Source: an uncultured Muribaculaceae bacterium
GTDB lineage: Bacteria; Bacteroidota; Bacteroidia; Bacteroidales; Muribaculaceae
Assembly (NCBI GenBank): GCA_910577355.1
Contig: CAJTMY010000050.1
Span: 1 to 13,530, forward strand
DNA length: 13,530 nucleotides
Direction: 5' to 3'
Shown: positions 1 to 7,247 of the stretch, piece by piece
Layout: each line of letters opens with the position of its first letter
Position numbering within the stretch: the stretch's first letter is position 1
The notes under the pieces: model-generated
Databases searched by the model: none
The model's input: only the letters and a program-made list of their open reading frames with translations
Told to the model about the DNA's origin: nothing
Made by a program: the position numbers and the translations under genes

Positions 1-88
1 GAACCGAATTTATTTAATTTTTAACCTCGTCCATTTTTTAGTGGACAGTAGTGACTTGCAAATTAAAACAATCAAAGCCGGACAATGG

Positions 89-119
89 TTTGTCGAATGG
101 GAAAAATTGATTAACTTTG
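89..119 (+). promoter_or_regulatory. Bacteroidota-type promoter for thrC
   Basis: The -33 element TTTG lies at 89-92 and the -7 element TAACTTTG at 112-119, separated by 19 bp. This matches the TTTG/TAnnTTTG consensus of the Bacteroidota housekeeping sigma factor. Transcription should start near 124-127, leaving a leader of only about 15 nt before the thrC ATG at 140, so there is no room for a riboswitch or leader peptide. The AT-rich stretch 1-88 upstream holds no convincing gene; it contains only a weak GTCCA/TGGAC hairpin at 29-46. Confidence 0.8.
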
Positions 120-139
120 CGTATCGCTAATCCTGAACG

Positions 140-1459
140 ATGAAATATATCAGTACAACCGGAACACACACTGTCGATCTTCGCGGAGCTGTACTTCAAT
201 GCATTGCACCCGACGGATCGCTGTATTTGCCTGAAAGCCTGCCTCAGATACCGCGCGCTCTGTTCAATAATATAGACGAGATGAATCTGCGTGAGATAGC
301 ATATGTTGTGGTGTCGAATCTCCTCGGGAGCGATATCGACCCTGCTTGTCTCAAAGGTATAGTCGACACTACATTCAGTTTTCCTCTTCCATTCAAGACT
401 CTGCATGGCGGCCTTGATATACTTGAGCTGTTTGACGGACCGACACTGGCATTCAAGGACATCGGGGCACGGTTTGTAGCTGAATTTTTCAAGGCTTTCC
501 ATAAACCGTCTTATGTGAGGAGGATAGCTGTTGTGGCTACCACGGGCAATACCGGAGCTGCGATAGCCAACGCATTCTCTGCGTTAAAGGATATACCGTT
601 GGTGATCCTCTTTCCGCGCGGGGCGCTCTCACGCAGCGAGCAGGCCATGTTCACTACGGCAGGGCCGAATGTCCACGCCCTTGATGTATCGGGCAATATA
701 AGCCAATGCAAGAATATGGTATGCGAGGCGCTCCGTGATGTATCTCTCGACGGGATTATGGAGCCGGTATGTGTCAATACCCACAATATACTGCGAATCA
801 TACCGCAGGTGGTATTCTATTTCTATGCCTACGCCCGGCTCAAGAAGCGGTATGCCGGAGCCGATGGCTTTACAGTGGCGATTCCCTGCGGATGCCTGAG
901 CTCGCTCACTGCCGCTGTCATGGCCAAGCGTATGGGGCTCCCTATGGGACGCATAATCGCCGGATGCAATGCCAACGATGACTTCCGGCGCATAATGCGC
1001 GGTGAGCTTCCGCTCGACAAGGTCAATGTCAACTCACGGCCCACTATCGCAAAAGCCATGGATACAGGGTATCCGACCAATCTCGGACGTCTGGTGCGTC
1101 TCTATGACGGCAGTCGTGAGGCCGCTGCTGCGGATATTACGGCGATAAGTCTTACCGACAGCCAGATAGCAGATGTGATCACCGACGAACTATACAGCAG
1201 CCGTTATATGGCCGATCCGCATACAGCCACGGCGCTCGGCGCGTTGCGTATGGCCGGTATAGACTGTTCGCCGGATTGTCCGGCTGTAGTCCTTGCTACG
1301 GCGCATCCGGCCAAATCGCTCGATATAATGACATCTATAACAGGCCGTGCCATAGAGCTGCCGTTGCAGCTTACACGCTTTATGGGCAAGGGGGCGCAGC
1401 CATACAAGATTCCACCCACATATCCTGCATTGCGCCGTTTCCTTACATCTCTCTTATAA
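140..1459 (+). CDS. thrC: Threonine synthase
   Basis: Cytoplasmic PLP enzyme that converts O-phospho-L-homoserine to L-threonine, the last step of threonine biosynthesis. The protein has 439 residues, normal for the family. The PLP-binding lysine is K106, in the LAFKDIG motif that follows the FDGPT signature. A phosphate-binding TTGNTG loop is at residues 134-139, followed by AAIANAF. The N-terminal part (MKYISTTGTHTVDL) is the usual threonine synthase start, and the ATG at 140 lies about 15 nt behind the predicted transcription start. It is the first gene of a four-gene rightward run. The downstream genes have no obvious link to threonine synthesis, so the cluster is probably one of co-transcription rather than pathway. 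Confidence 0.95.
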   Translation: MKYISTTGTHTVDLRGAVLQCIAPDGSLYLPESLPQIPRALFNNIDEMNLREIAYVVVSNLLGSDIDPACLKGIVDTTFSFPLPFKTLHGGLDILELFDGPTLAFKDIGARFVAEFFKAFHKPSYVRRIAVVATTGNTGAAIANAFSALKDIPLVILFPRGALSRSEQAMFTTAGPNVHALDVSGNISQCKNMVCEALRDVSLDGIMEPVCVNTHNILRIIPQVVFYFYAYARLKKRYAGADGFTVAIPCGCLSSLTAAVMAKRMGLPMGRIIAGCNANDDFRRIMRGELPLDKVNVNSRPTIAKAMDTGYPTNLGRLVRLYDGSREAAAADITAISLTDSQIADVITDELYSSRYMADPHTATALGALRMAGIDCSPDCPAVVLATAHPAKSLDIMTSITGRAIELPLQLTRFMGKGAQPYKIPPTYPALRRFLTSLL

Positions 1460-1487
1460 ATACGATTCCAAACCAATACTAAAGAAT

Positions 1488-1844
1488 ATGGCTTCAAAAC
1501 GACAACTCAAAAAACGCATCGACAGCATCTGTACAGATCTTGCCAACGACATACAGCATGCCGCATGGCTTTATCCTCAGATCGAGGAAGAAAAGGCAAT
1601 CGCTCTGCTCGCCGACATCGCGGCCCTGAAAATCGACGCGCTGTCCAAAGTATCGTTCTCGTTCGACAAATGTGTCAAGGACTTCGATTCCAGGCACGAC
1701 TACCGCAAGGCTCTGCATGCATACAAGGCGGCGGCATATACAAAGCTCCGCAAGGAATTCGCTGACAAGGCATTCGAGATAGTGAAACGCATGAACGAGC
1801 TTGTGCCCGCCGACGTGCGTGTGCTCGTAAGTCCCAAAGGCTGA
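1488..1844 (+). CDS. Small conserved-looking hypothetical protein
   Basis: I do not recognise a characterised family. The 118-residue product starts MASKRQLKKRIDSIC, is rich in Lys, Arg, Asp and Ala, and reads as largely alpha-helical. It has no signal peptide, membrane segment or obvious catalytic motif. It contains three cysteines with no metal-site spacing. It lies 28 bp after thrC and 8 bp before the acyltransferase, so it is very likely co-transcribed with both. Codon usage resembles its neighbours, which supports a real gene. The ORF covers the whole gap between two solid genes in the same direction. A cytoplasmic helical protein is all that can be inferred. Confidence 0.8.
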   Translation: MASKRQLKKRIDSICTDLANDIQHAAWLYPQIEEEKAIALLADIAALKIDALSKVSFSFDKCVKDFDSRHDYRKALHAYKAAAYTKLRKEFADKAFEIVKRMNELVPADVRVLVSPKG

Positions 1845-1852
1845 GAGCTGTC

Positions 1853-2395
1853 ATGAACATAGCAGCGCGGATATTACGGCTCATGGGCTGGTCTGTTTCG
1901 ATAACCGTGCCCGACGTCGACAAATGCATAATCTGTGTGGCGCCGCACACCAGCAACTGGGATTTCGTCGTCGGCAAGCTTGCCTACGCGTCAGTTGGCC
2001 GCGATGCCGGATTCCTTATGAAAGCCCAATGGTTTTTCTGGCCTTTGGGATGCTTTTTCCGCGCTATCGGCGGTATACCTGTCCAGCGTAAGAACAAGAC
2101 TGTGTCGCTCACCGATGTGGTGGTGGAGAAGTTCCGCACTTCGCGACGCATGCAGCTTGCCATCACACCCGAGGGTACGCGCAGCCGCACATCGCAGTGG
2201 CACACAGGATTTCTGCACATAGCCAAGCGCGCCGGGGTGCCGATACAACTCGGCGTGCTCGACTATGCCGCAAAACGGGTGATGATCGACCACACGTTCG
2301 AGCCTACAGGCGATATCGAGGCCGACCTGCGACGGGTAAAGGAGTTCTACAAGCCTTACAAGGGGAAGTATCCCGAAAAATTCACAACTGAATAG
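1853..2395 (+). CDS. PlsC-like 1-acyl-glycerol-3-phosphate acyltransferase family protein
   Basis: Member of the glycerolipid acyltransferase superfamily, which transfers acyl chains to lysophospholipid-type acceptors at the inner membrane. The catalytic HX4D motif is HTSNWD with H32 and D37. The acceptor-phosphate-binding block is PEGTRSR, with P106, E107, G108, T109 and R110. At 180 residues it is shorter than a typical PlsC (about 240) and lacks the long N-terminal membrane helix. It does have a hydrophobic aromatic stretch near residues 58-75 (QWFFWPLGCFFRAIGG). This short form is usually annotated simply as a 1-acyl-sn-glycerol-3-phosphate acyltransferase-like protein, and the true acceptor is unknown. 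The start is 8 bp after the preceding gene, and its TAG stop directly abuts the ATG of the next gene, implying tight coupling. Confidence 0.85.
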   Translation: MNIAARILRLMGWSVSITVPDVDKCIICVAPHTSNWDFVVGKLAYASVGRDAGFLMKAQWFFWPLGCFFRAIGGIPVQRKNKTVSLTDVVVEKFRTSRRMQLAITPEGTRSRTSQWHTGFLHIAKRAGVPIQLGVLDYAAKRVMIDHTFEPTGDIEADLRRVKEFYKPYKGKYPEKFTTE

Positions 2396-3202
2396 ATGTC
2401 GGATGTGTTGAAAATAGCCCTGTTGGCGCTCGACATTGTGTGGGCCGACAGGCAAGCCAATCTTAAGGCTGTGGAGCGCTATATGGCCGAGATAGGGCCG
2501 CAGGCCGACATTGTGGCATTGCCTGAACTGTTCACCACAGCCTTTGTACAGGATAAACCGCTACTCATGCAGCTTGCCGAGACAAATTCAGGCTTTACCG
2601 TCACGGCTCTTAAATCGCTCGCACGTAAATACGACTGTGCGATCTCCGGCTCGTTCACGGCCTGTGACGATAATCGCGGGCATGTCTACAACAGAGCGTT
2701 TTTCATCGAGCCCGACGGCCGTGAGACATACTACGACAAGCGCCACCTGTTCACCCTCAGCAGCGAAAGTGATATCTATACAGCCGGCACGGCCTGTGTG
2801 CCGGTAGTGAATTATCGTGGATGGAACGTCGCATTGCTTGTATGTTACGATATCCGGTTTCCGGTGTGGACACGCAATGTCGGACACCGCTACGATATAA
2901 TGCTTGTGGCTGCCAACTGGCCCAATGCACGCGGATATGCCTGGCAGCATCTCGTCATAGCCCGTGCCATAGAAAATCAGGCCGTATATGTTGCAGCCGA
3001 CCGCTCCGGCACGGACGATTACGGCAACTACGACGGCCTCGCACAGATCTACGATGCCAACGGTTATCCCGTGGGCGAGCAACAGCACGGCATACCTGTG
3101 ATAACCGCGACAGTATCAAAGGAAGATCTGATCAAAGTACGCCGCCGCCTGCCCGTCATTGACTCCGCCGACACCTTCGACCTCCACTGCACGGTGGAGT
3201 GA
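2396..3202 (+). CDS. Nitrilase-family amidohydrolase (omega-amidase-like)
   Basis: Carbon-nitrogen hydrolase of 268 residues with the full nitrilase triad: E44 in LPELFTTAF, K115 in YYDKRHLF and C150 in LLVCYDIRFPVW. Among nitrilase branches the sequence is closest in character to the YafV/Nit2 omega-amidase group. That group hydrolyses alpha-ketoglutaramate or alpha-ketosuccinamate to the 2-oxo acid and ammonia, repairing dead-end products of glutamine transamination. The substrate assignment is inference from family resemblance; the triad is seen directly. There is no signal peptide, so it is cytoplasmic. Its ATG directly follows the acyltransferase stop codon with no gap. It is the last gene of the thrC unit, and its final codons form part of a terminator-like hairpin. 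Confidence 0.88.
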   Translation: MSDVLKIALLALDIVWADRQANLKAVERYMAEIGPQADIVALPELFTTAFVQDKPLLMQLAETNSGFTVTALKSLARKYDCAISGSFTACDDNRGHVYNRAFFIEPDGRETYYDKRHLFTLSSESDIYTAGTACVPVVNYRGWNVALLVCYDIRFPVWTRNVGHRYDIMLVAANWPNARGYAWQHLVIARAIENQAVYVAADRSGTDDYGNYDGLAQIYDANGYPVGEQQHGIPVITATVSKEDLIKVRRRLPVIDSADTFDLHCTVE

Positions 3203-3208
3203 ATTTTT
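3182..3208 (+). terminator. Probable intrinsic terminator of the thrC unit
   Basis: CTCCAC at 3182-3187 pairs with GTGGAG at 3194-3199 around a 6-nt loop, followed within a few bases by TTTTT at 3204-3208. The stem lies inside the last codons of the amidase gene. The next promoter begins about 20 bp further on, which fits a transcription-unit boundary here. The stem is short, so termination may be partial. Confidence 0.5.
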
Positions 3209-3229
3209 AGGAAAATTTCTGTCCGGGCG

Positions 3230-3260
3230 TTTGTGGATTGAGGCATTTTTCATAACTTTG
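3230..3260 (+). promoter_or_regulatory. Bacteroidota-type promoter for the pyrBI operon
   Basis: TTTG at 3230-3233 and TAACTTTG at 3253-3260 are separated by 19 bp. The -7 octamer and the spacing are the same as in the thrC promoter. The expected transcription start is about 3265-3268, about 30 nt before the pyrB ATG. The downstream edge of the -7 element runs into a long palindrome, described separately. Confidence 0.8.
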
Positions 3261-3292
3261 TGCAGCCGTCGCAATAGAACGGCGGCTGCACA
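3259..3292 (+). promoter_or_regulatory. Palindrome at the pyrB transcription start (candidate operator or start-site-dependent hairpin)
   Basis: Positions 3259-3271 pair with 3280-3292 over 13 base pairs (one of them G-T) around the 8-nt loop CAATAGAA. The palindrome starts inside the last two bases of the -7 element and ends 5 nt before the pyrB ATG at 3298. It could be a DNA operator, or an RNA hairpin whose length depends on where transcription starts. There is no U-run after it, so it is not a terminator. The function is inferred from position only. Confidence 0.6.
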
Positions 3293-3297
3293 GACAT

Positions 3298-4215
3298 ATG
3301 AACTCAAACAGCCTCGTTTCAATCGCCGACATCTCCAAAGACGAGATTCTCGACCTGCTCGACAGGGCCCGTTATTTTGAGGAGCATCCAAACAGCAAGA
3401 TCCTCGACGGCCGTATCGTGGCAACACTTTTCTTTGAGCCCTCAACCCGTACGCGTCTCAGTTTTGAAACCGCAGTAAACCGTCTCGGTGGTCGCATAAT
3501 CGGTTTCTCTGATCCGGGCACATCGTCATCGGTAAAGGGCGAGACCTTGAAGGATACCATAAAGATGGTATCGAACTATGCCGATCTTATAGTGATGCGT
3601 CATCATCTCGAAGGTGCTGCGCGTTATGCTACCGAGGTGACTGAGATACCTGTAATCAATGCCGGTGACGGTGCCAACCAGCATCCGTCGCAGACGATGC
3701 TCGACCTGTATTCGATCTACAAGACGCAGGGACGCCTCACGGATCTTACGATAACCATGGTGGGCGACCTCAAATACGGGCGTACGGTGCATTCGCTGCT
3801 TATGGCCATGAAATATTTCAAGCCGCGGTTCAATTTCGTGGCCGCCAAGGAGCTTGCCATGCCACAGGAATATAAGGATTTTTGCGATGCCGAAGGAATA
3901 GAGTACACGGAGACCGCCGATTTTTCGCCAGAGGTGATCAATTCGTCGGATATCATATATATGACCCGTGTGCAGCGCGAACGTTTCACCGATCCTATGG
4001 AATATGAACGGGTTAAAGATCTGTACACGCTTCACAACGCCATGCTCGGAGATTCCAGGCCCAATCTGCGCATTCTGCATCCGCTGCCCCGTGTCAATGA
4101 GATCGATACCGATGTCGATGACAATCCCAAGGCATATTACTTCGAGCAGGCCCGTAACGGACTTTTCGCCCGTCAGGCCATTATCACCCGTGCGTTGGGT
4201 ATCAATGTCAAATAA
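3298..4215 (+). CDS. pyrB: Aspartate carbamoyltransferase catalytic chain
   Basis: Catalyses carbamoyl phosphate + L-aspartate -> N-carbamoyl-L-aspartate + phosphate, the committed step of pyrimidine synthesis. The product has 305 residues, normal for PyrB. The carbamoyl-phosphate loop STRTR is at residues 49-53 within FFEPSTRTRLSFE. The SSVKGETLKDT segment supplies the lysine contributed from the neighbouring subunit. HPSQ at 129-132 and HPLPR at 261-265 complete the active site. The ATG at 3298 gives the standard N-terminus. The regulatory-chain gene follows after 11 bp, so a two-chain c6r6-type enzyme under allosteric nucleotide control is expected. The promoter and palindrome upstream suggest pyrimidine-responsive transcription or translation, which is inferred. 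Confidence 0.97.
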   Translation: MNSNSLVSIADISKDEILDLLDRARYFEEHPNSKILDGRIVATLFFEPSTRTRLSFETAVNRLGGRIIGFSDPGTSSSVKGETLKDTIKMVSNYADLIVMRHHLEGAARYATEVTEIPVINAGDGANQHPSQTMLDLYSIYKTQGRLTDLTITMVGDLKYGRTVHSLLMAMKYFKPRFNFVAAKELAMPQEYKDFCDAEGIEYTETADFSPEVINSSDIIYMTRVQRERFTDPMEYERVKDLYTLHNAMLGDSRPNLRILHPLPRVNEIDTDVDDNPKAYYFEQARNGLFARQAIITRALGINVK

Positions 4216-4226
4216 TTCAGTAGATT

Positions 4227-4682
4227 ATGAAAAACGAACTGGCAGTAGCCGCACTCGAACGCGGTACAGTTATCGACCATATACCTTCGTCGGCCGTATT
4301 CAAGGCTGTTAAGATCCTCGGCCTTGAGAATACACCGCATGCTGTGACAATCGGCTGCAACCTCGCGAGTTCCAAGCTCGGCAACAAAGGGATAATCAAG
4401 GTGGCTGACATGGAGTTTGACGACACGACCATCAACCGTATCGCCCTTATCGCACCTACGGCGGTCATCAACATCATCCGCGACTATCATGTGGTGGAGA
4501 AGCATCCGGTGGCGTTGCCCGATACCATCGTTGGCATAGTTCGCTGTGCCAATCCCAAGTGCATAACAAACAACGAGCCGATGGCTACGAAGTTTGATGT
4601 GGTGGCCCGCGAGCCGCATACCATTATCCGCTGCCGCTATTGCAACCATTCGGTAGCCGGCGATCAGGCAAAGATACTATGA
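4227..4682 (+). CDS. pyrI: Aspartate carbamoyltransferase regulatory chain
   Basis: Regulatory subunit that binds nucleotides (CTP/ATP in the enterobacterial enzyme) and joins PyrB trimers into the holoenzyme. The product has 151 residues, close to the usual 150-155. The N-terminal allosteric domain begins MKNELAVAALERGTVIDHI, matching the family start. The C-terminal zinc domain has the four cysteines C107, C112, C136 and C139 in the characteristic C-x4-C...C-x2-C arrangement, so the zinc site is intact. The stop codon overlaps the start of the next gene as ATGA (4679-4682), a sign of translational coupling. Confidence 0.96.
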   Translation: MKNELAVAALERGTVIDHIPSSAVFKAVKILGLENTPHAVTIGCNLASSKLGNKGIIKVADMEFDDTTINRIALIAPTAVINIIRDYHVVEKHPVALPDTIVGIVRCANPKCITNNEPMATKFDVVAREPHTIIRCRYCNHSVAGDQAKIL

Positions 4683-5242
4683 AGCAGAGCTGGAAGCCCG
4701 GCACGATGCTCAATCCGCTTCCCGCAGTGCTTGTAAGCTGCGGCGATGCAGAGTGTTCCAACCTCATCACTGTGGCATGGACGGGTACCATATGTACCAA
4801 TCCGCCCATGCTCTACATATCGGTGCGTCCCGAACGGTATTCCTATCAGATGATAAAGGAATCCATGGAGTTTACTGTCAACCTCACTACTACAGCTATG
4901 GCGCGTGCCGTCGACTGGTGTGGCGTGCGCTCTGGCCGCGATTATGACAAGTGGAAGGAGTGCGGCCTTACTCCGGTGCCGGGAGTGTCTGTGGCTTGTC
5001 CGGCCGTGGCCGAGTCGCCGCTGAGTATTGAGTGCAGGGTGAAGGAGATAATGCGGCTTGGCTCGCACGACATGTTTATTGCCGATGTGCTCAATGTACT
5101 TGCCGACGAAGCATATATCGACCCCGATACCGAGGCTTTCGATCTTGCCAAGGCCAATCCGCTCGTTTTCTCGCACGGCAATTATTACGCTACGGGAGAG
5201 CATTTGGGCCGTTTCGGCTTTTCGGTTAAGAAAAAGAAATAA
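4679..5242 (+). CDS. Flavin reductase-like (flavoredoxin) protein
   Basis: FMN-binding split-barrel protein of the flavin reductase-like family (PF01613 type). Such proteins reduce free or bound flavin or act as electron carriers. The 187-residue product contains the family core: SNLITVAWTGTICTNPPMLYISVRPE (about 27-52, FMN phosphate and ring contacts), then YSYQMIKESMEFTVNL. GSHDMFIADVLNV starts at G128, the usual late barrel strand. I chose the ATG at 4679, which overlaps the pyrI stop as ATGA. A TTG at 4640 would add 13 poorly conserved-looking residues inside pyrI. There is no signal peptide, so it is cytoplasmic. Its physiological electron acceptor cannot be deduced, and a role in pyrimidine synthesis is not demonstrated by position alone. 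Confidence 0.88.
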   Translation: MKQSWKPGTMLNPLPAVLVSCGDAECSNLITVAWTGTICTNPPMLYISVRPERYSYQMIKESMEFTVNLTTTAMARAVDWCGVRSGRDYDKWKECGLTPVPGVSVACPAVAESPLSIECRVKEIMRLGSHDMFIADVLNVLADEAYIDPDTEAFDLAKANPLVFSHGNYYATGEHLGRFGFSVKKKK

Positions 5243-5270
5243 CTATCAATATACCAAATAATAAATTGTA

Positions 5271-6551
5271 ATGGAAAAAGACTCTGAAATCTTCAAGTTG
5301 ATAGAACTTGAACACCGGCGCCAGAAGAAGGGCATCGAGCTTATCGCATCCGAGAATTTCGTGAGCGACGAGGTGATGAAAGCCATGGGCTCGTGCCTCA
5401 CCAACAAATATGCCGAGGGTTATCCCGGACACCGCTATTATGGCGGCTGCGGGGTGGTCGACATGGTGGAGGATCTTGCCCGCGACCGTGTCAAGGCTCT
5501 TTTCGGCGCTGAGTACGCCAATGTGCAGCCCCATTCGGGCGCGCAGGCCAATATGGCCGTCTTCATGGCATGTATGAAGCCCGGCGATACTTTCATGGGT
5601 CTTAATCTCGCACACGGAGGTCACCTCTCGCACGGAAGCCCTGTAAACTTCTCGGGGCTCGTGTTCAACGCCGTGGAATACAATGTCGACCATGAGACGG
5701 GGCGTATCGACTACGACCATATGGAGGCTACAGCACGTGAAGTCATGCCCAAGCTCATCGTGGGCGGCGCGAGCGCCTATTCGCGCGAATGGGATTATGG
5801 CCGCATGCGCAAGATCGCCGACGAGGTGGGCGCTATCTTCATGGTGGATATGGCGCATCCCGCCGGTCTTATCGCTGCAGGTCTGCTCGAGAATCCCCTG
5901 CCATACGCACATATCGTGACATCGACCACGCACAAGACACTACGTGGCCCGCGCGGCGGCATTATCCTTATGGGCAAGGACTTCGAGAATCCATGGGGTA
6001 AGAAGACTCCCAAGGGTGTCACCCGCATGATGAGCTCGATACTCGACAGTGCCGTGTTCCCCGGTGTGCAGGGCGGCCCGCTCGAACACGTTATAGCCGC
6101 CAAGGCTGTGGCATTCGGCGAGGCTCTCAAGCCTGAGTTCAAGGAATATCAGGAACAGGTGCGCTCAAATGCCCGCGTTATGGCAAAAGCTCTTATGGAC
6201 AAGGGATATGATGTGGTGTCGGGCGGTACAGACAACCATTGCATCCTTGTCGACCTGCGTGGCAAGTTCCCTGAACTCACCGGTAAAGTCGCCGAGAAAG
6301 TTCTGGTTGAGGCCGATATCACAGCCAACAAGAATATGGTGCCTTTCGACTCACGTTCACCGTTCCAGACCTCAGGCATCCGTCTCGGCACACCCGCGAT
6401 CACGACCCGTGGTGCCAAGGAGGATCTTATGGTGGCCATAGTCGAACTTATCGACCGTGTGCTTTCGGCTCCTGAGGATGAAAAGGTGATCGCCGATGTG
6501 CGCGCCACTGTCAACGACATCATGTCGAACTATCCCATGTTTGCCTGGTAA
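5271..6551 (+). CDS. glyA: Serine hydroxymethyltransferase
   Basis: PLP enzyme interconverting serine + tetrahydrofolate and glycine + 5,10-methylene-tetrahydrofolate, the main one-carbon source for thymidylate, purines and methionine. The product has 426 residues, normal for a bacterial enzyme. Landmarks are the N-terminal IELIASENFVS block, the glycine-rich YPGHRYYGGC block, the HLSHGSPVNFSG folate/PLP segment and the Schiff-base lysine K222 in VTSTTHKTLRGPRGG. The gene starts 28 bp after the flavin reductase gene in an AT-rich gap where I see no separate promoter, so read-through from the pyrBI promoter is likely. The ispD gene begins 3 bp after its stop. Confidence 0.97.
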   Translation: MEKDSEIFKLIELEHRRQKKGIELIASENFVSDEVMKAMGSCLTNKYAEGYPGHRYYGGCGVVDMVEDLARDRVKALFGAEYANVQPHSGAQANMAVFMACMKPGDTFMGLNLAHGGHLSHGSPVNFSGLVFNAVEYNVDHETGRIDYDHMEATAREVMPKLIVGGASAYSREWDYGRMRKIADEVGAIFMVDMAHPAGLIAAGLLENPLPYAHIVTSTTHKTLRGPRGGIILMGKDFENPWGKKTPKGVTRMMSSILDSAVFPGVQGGPLEHVIAAKAVAFGEALKPEFKEYQEQVRSNARVMAKALMDKGYDVVSGGTDNHCILVDLRGKFPELTGKVAEKVLVEADITANKNMVPFDSRSPFQTSGIRLGTPAITTRGAKEDLMVAIVELIDRVLSAPEDEKVIADVRATVNDIMSNYPMFAW

Positions 6552-6554
6552 GGA

Positions 6555-7247
6555 TTGGACAAGATACATATAATAATAGTAGCTGCCGGCAGCGGCTCCC
6601 GATACGGGGGGCCGCTGCCCAAGCAGTTCTGCGACCTGGCCGGGCGGCCGGTGCTGATGCACACCATCGAGGCTCTGCAGCGTGTGCCCGGGGCGACCGT
6701 CACACTGGTGTTGTCGCGGCACGACCATGATATGTGGCGTGGACTGTGCGACCGGCATGGATTCGACTCTCCAGAGGTCGTTTACGGTGGGACGACCCGC
6801 TTCGAATCGGTACGCAATGCTCTCGCATATGTAGATTCCGATGCAGATATAATAATGGTTCATGACGGAGCACGGCCTTTCCCGTCGCAGCAGATGATAG
6901 CCGGGTTGCTCGCTCCGTTTGCCGACGCGGCGTGTGTCGGTGCTTTGCCGTCGCTTCCGCTTACCGATTCGATACGTCGTATGGCCGGCGATGGCAGTGT
7001 GGCTGTTGACCGAGCCGATTATCGCAGCGTTCAGACACCGCAGGCATTCCGTGCCAAGGCGTTGCTGAAAGCCTATGACAGCGCTCCCGACGATGTGGCC
7101 TTTACCGACGATGCATCGGTGATGGAGTACCATGGCTCTTGCCGGATAGAACTCGTAGCCGGAGATCCGCACAATATCAAGATAACGAATCCGGGCGACA
7201 TAGAACTTGCTGAATTTTTTCTTGAGAAAGGACGATGCAGTCGTTAA
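6555..7247 (+). CDS. ispD: 2-C-methyl-D-erythritol 4-phosphate cytidylyltransferase
   Basis: Third step of the MEP isoprenoid pathway: MEP + CTP -> CDP-ME + diphosphate. The 230-residue product carries the CTP-binding loop VAAGSGSRYGG (residues 9-19) with R16, and K23 in the PLPKQF segment. HDGARPF starts at H103. SVQTPQAF and the C-terminal KITNPGDIELAE block complete the fold. The start codon appears to be TTG at 6555, 3 bp after the glyA stop; no ATG or GTG sits in frame close enough to keep the essential first strand. The weak start next to the upstream stop suggests re-initiation. The 3' end overlaps recG by 13 bp. Confidence 0.93.
   Translation: MDKIHIIIVAAGSGSRYGGPLPKQFCDLAGRPVLMHTIEALQRVPGATVTLVLSRHDHDMWRGLCDRHGFDSPEVVYGGTTRFESVRNALAYVDSDADIIMVHDGARPFPSQQMIAGLLAPFADAACVGALPSLPLTDSIRRMAGDGSVAVDRADYRSVQTPQAFRAKALLKAYDSAPDDVAFTDDASVMEYHGSCRIELVAGDPHNIKITNPGDIELAEFFLEKGRCSR

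Noticed and set aside
29..46. GTCCA/TGGAC hairpin near the window start as a terminator of an upstream gene
   Set aside because: The stem is only about 5 bp, with no T-run after it on either strand and no upstream gene visible.
38..502. 154-codon leftward frame opposite the thrC start
   Set aside because: It overlaps the thrC promoter and the conserved N-terminal part of threonine synthase, and has no family character.
1991..2455. 154-codon leftward frame opposite the acyltransferase gene
   Set aside because: It is a shadow of a gene with clear HX4D and PEGTR motifs.
6372..7172. 266-codon leftward frame opposite glyA and ispD
   Set aside because: It is a long shadow frame crossing two well-identified genes, with low-complexity composition and no domain.
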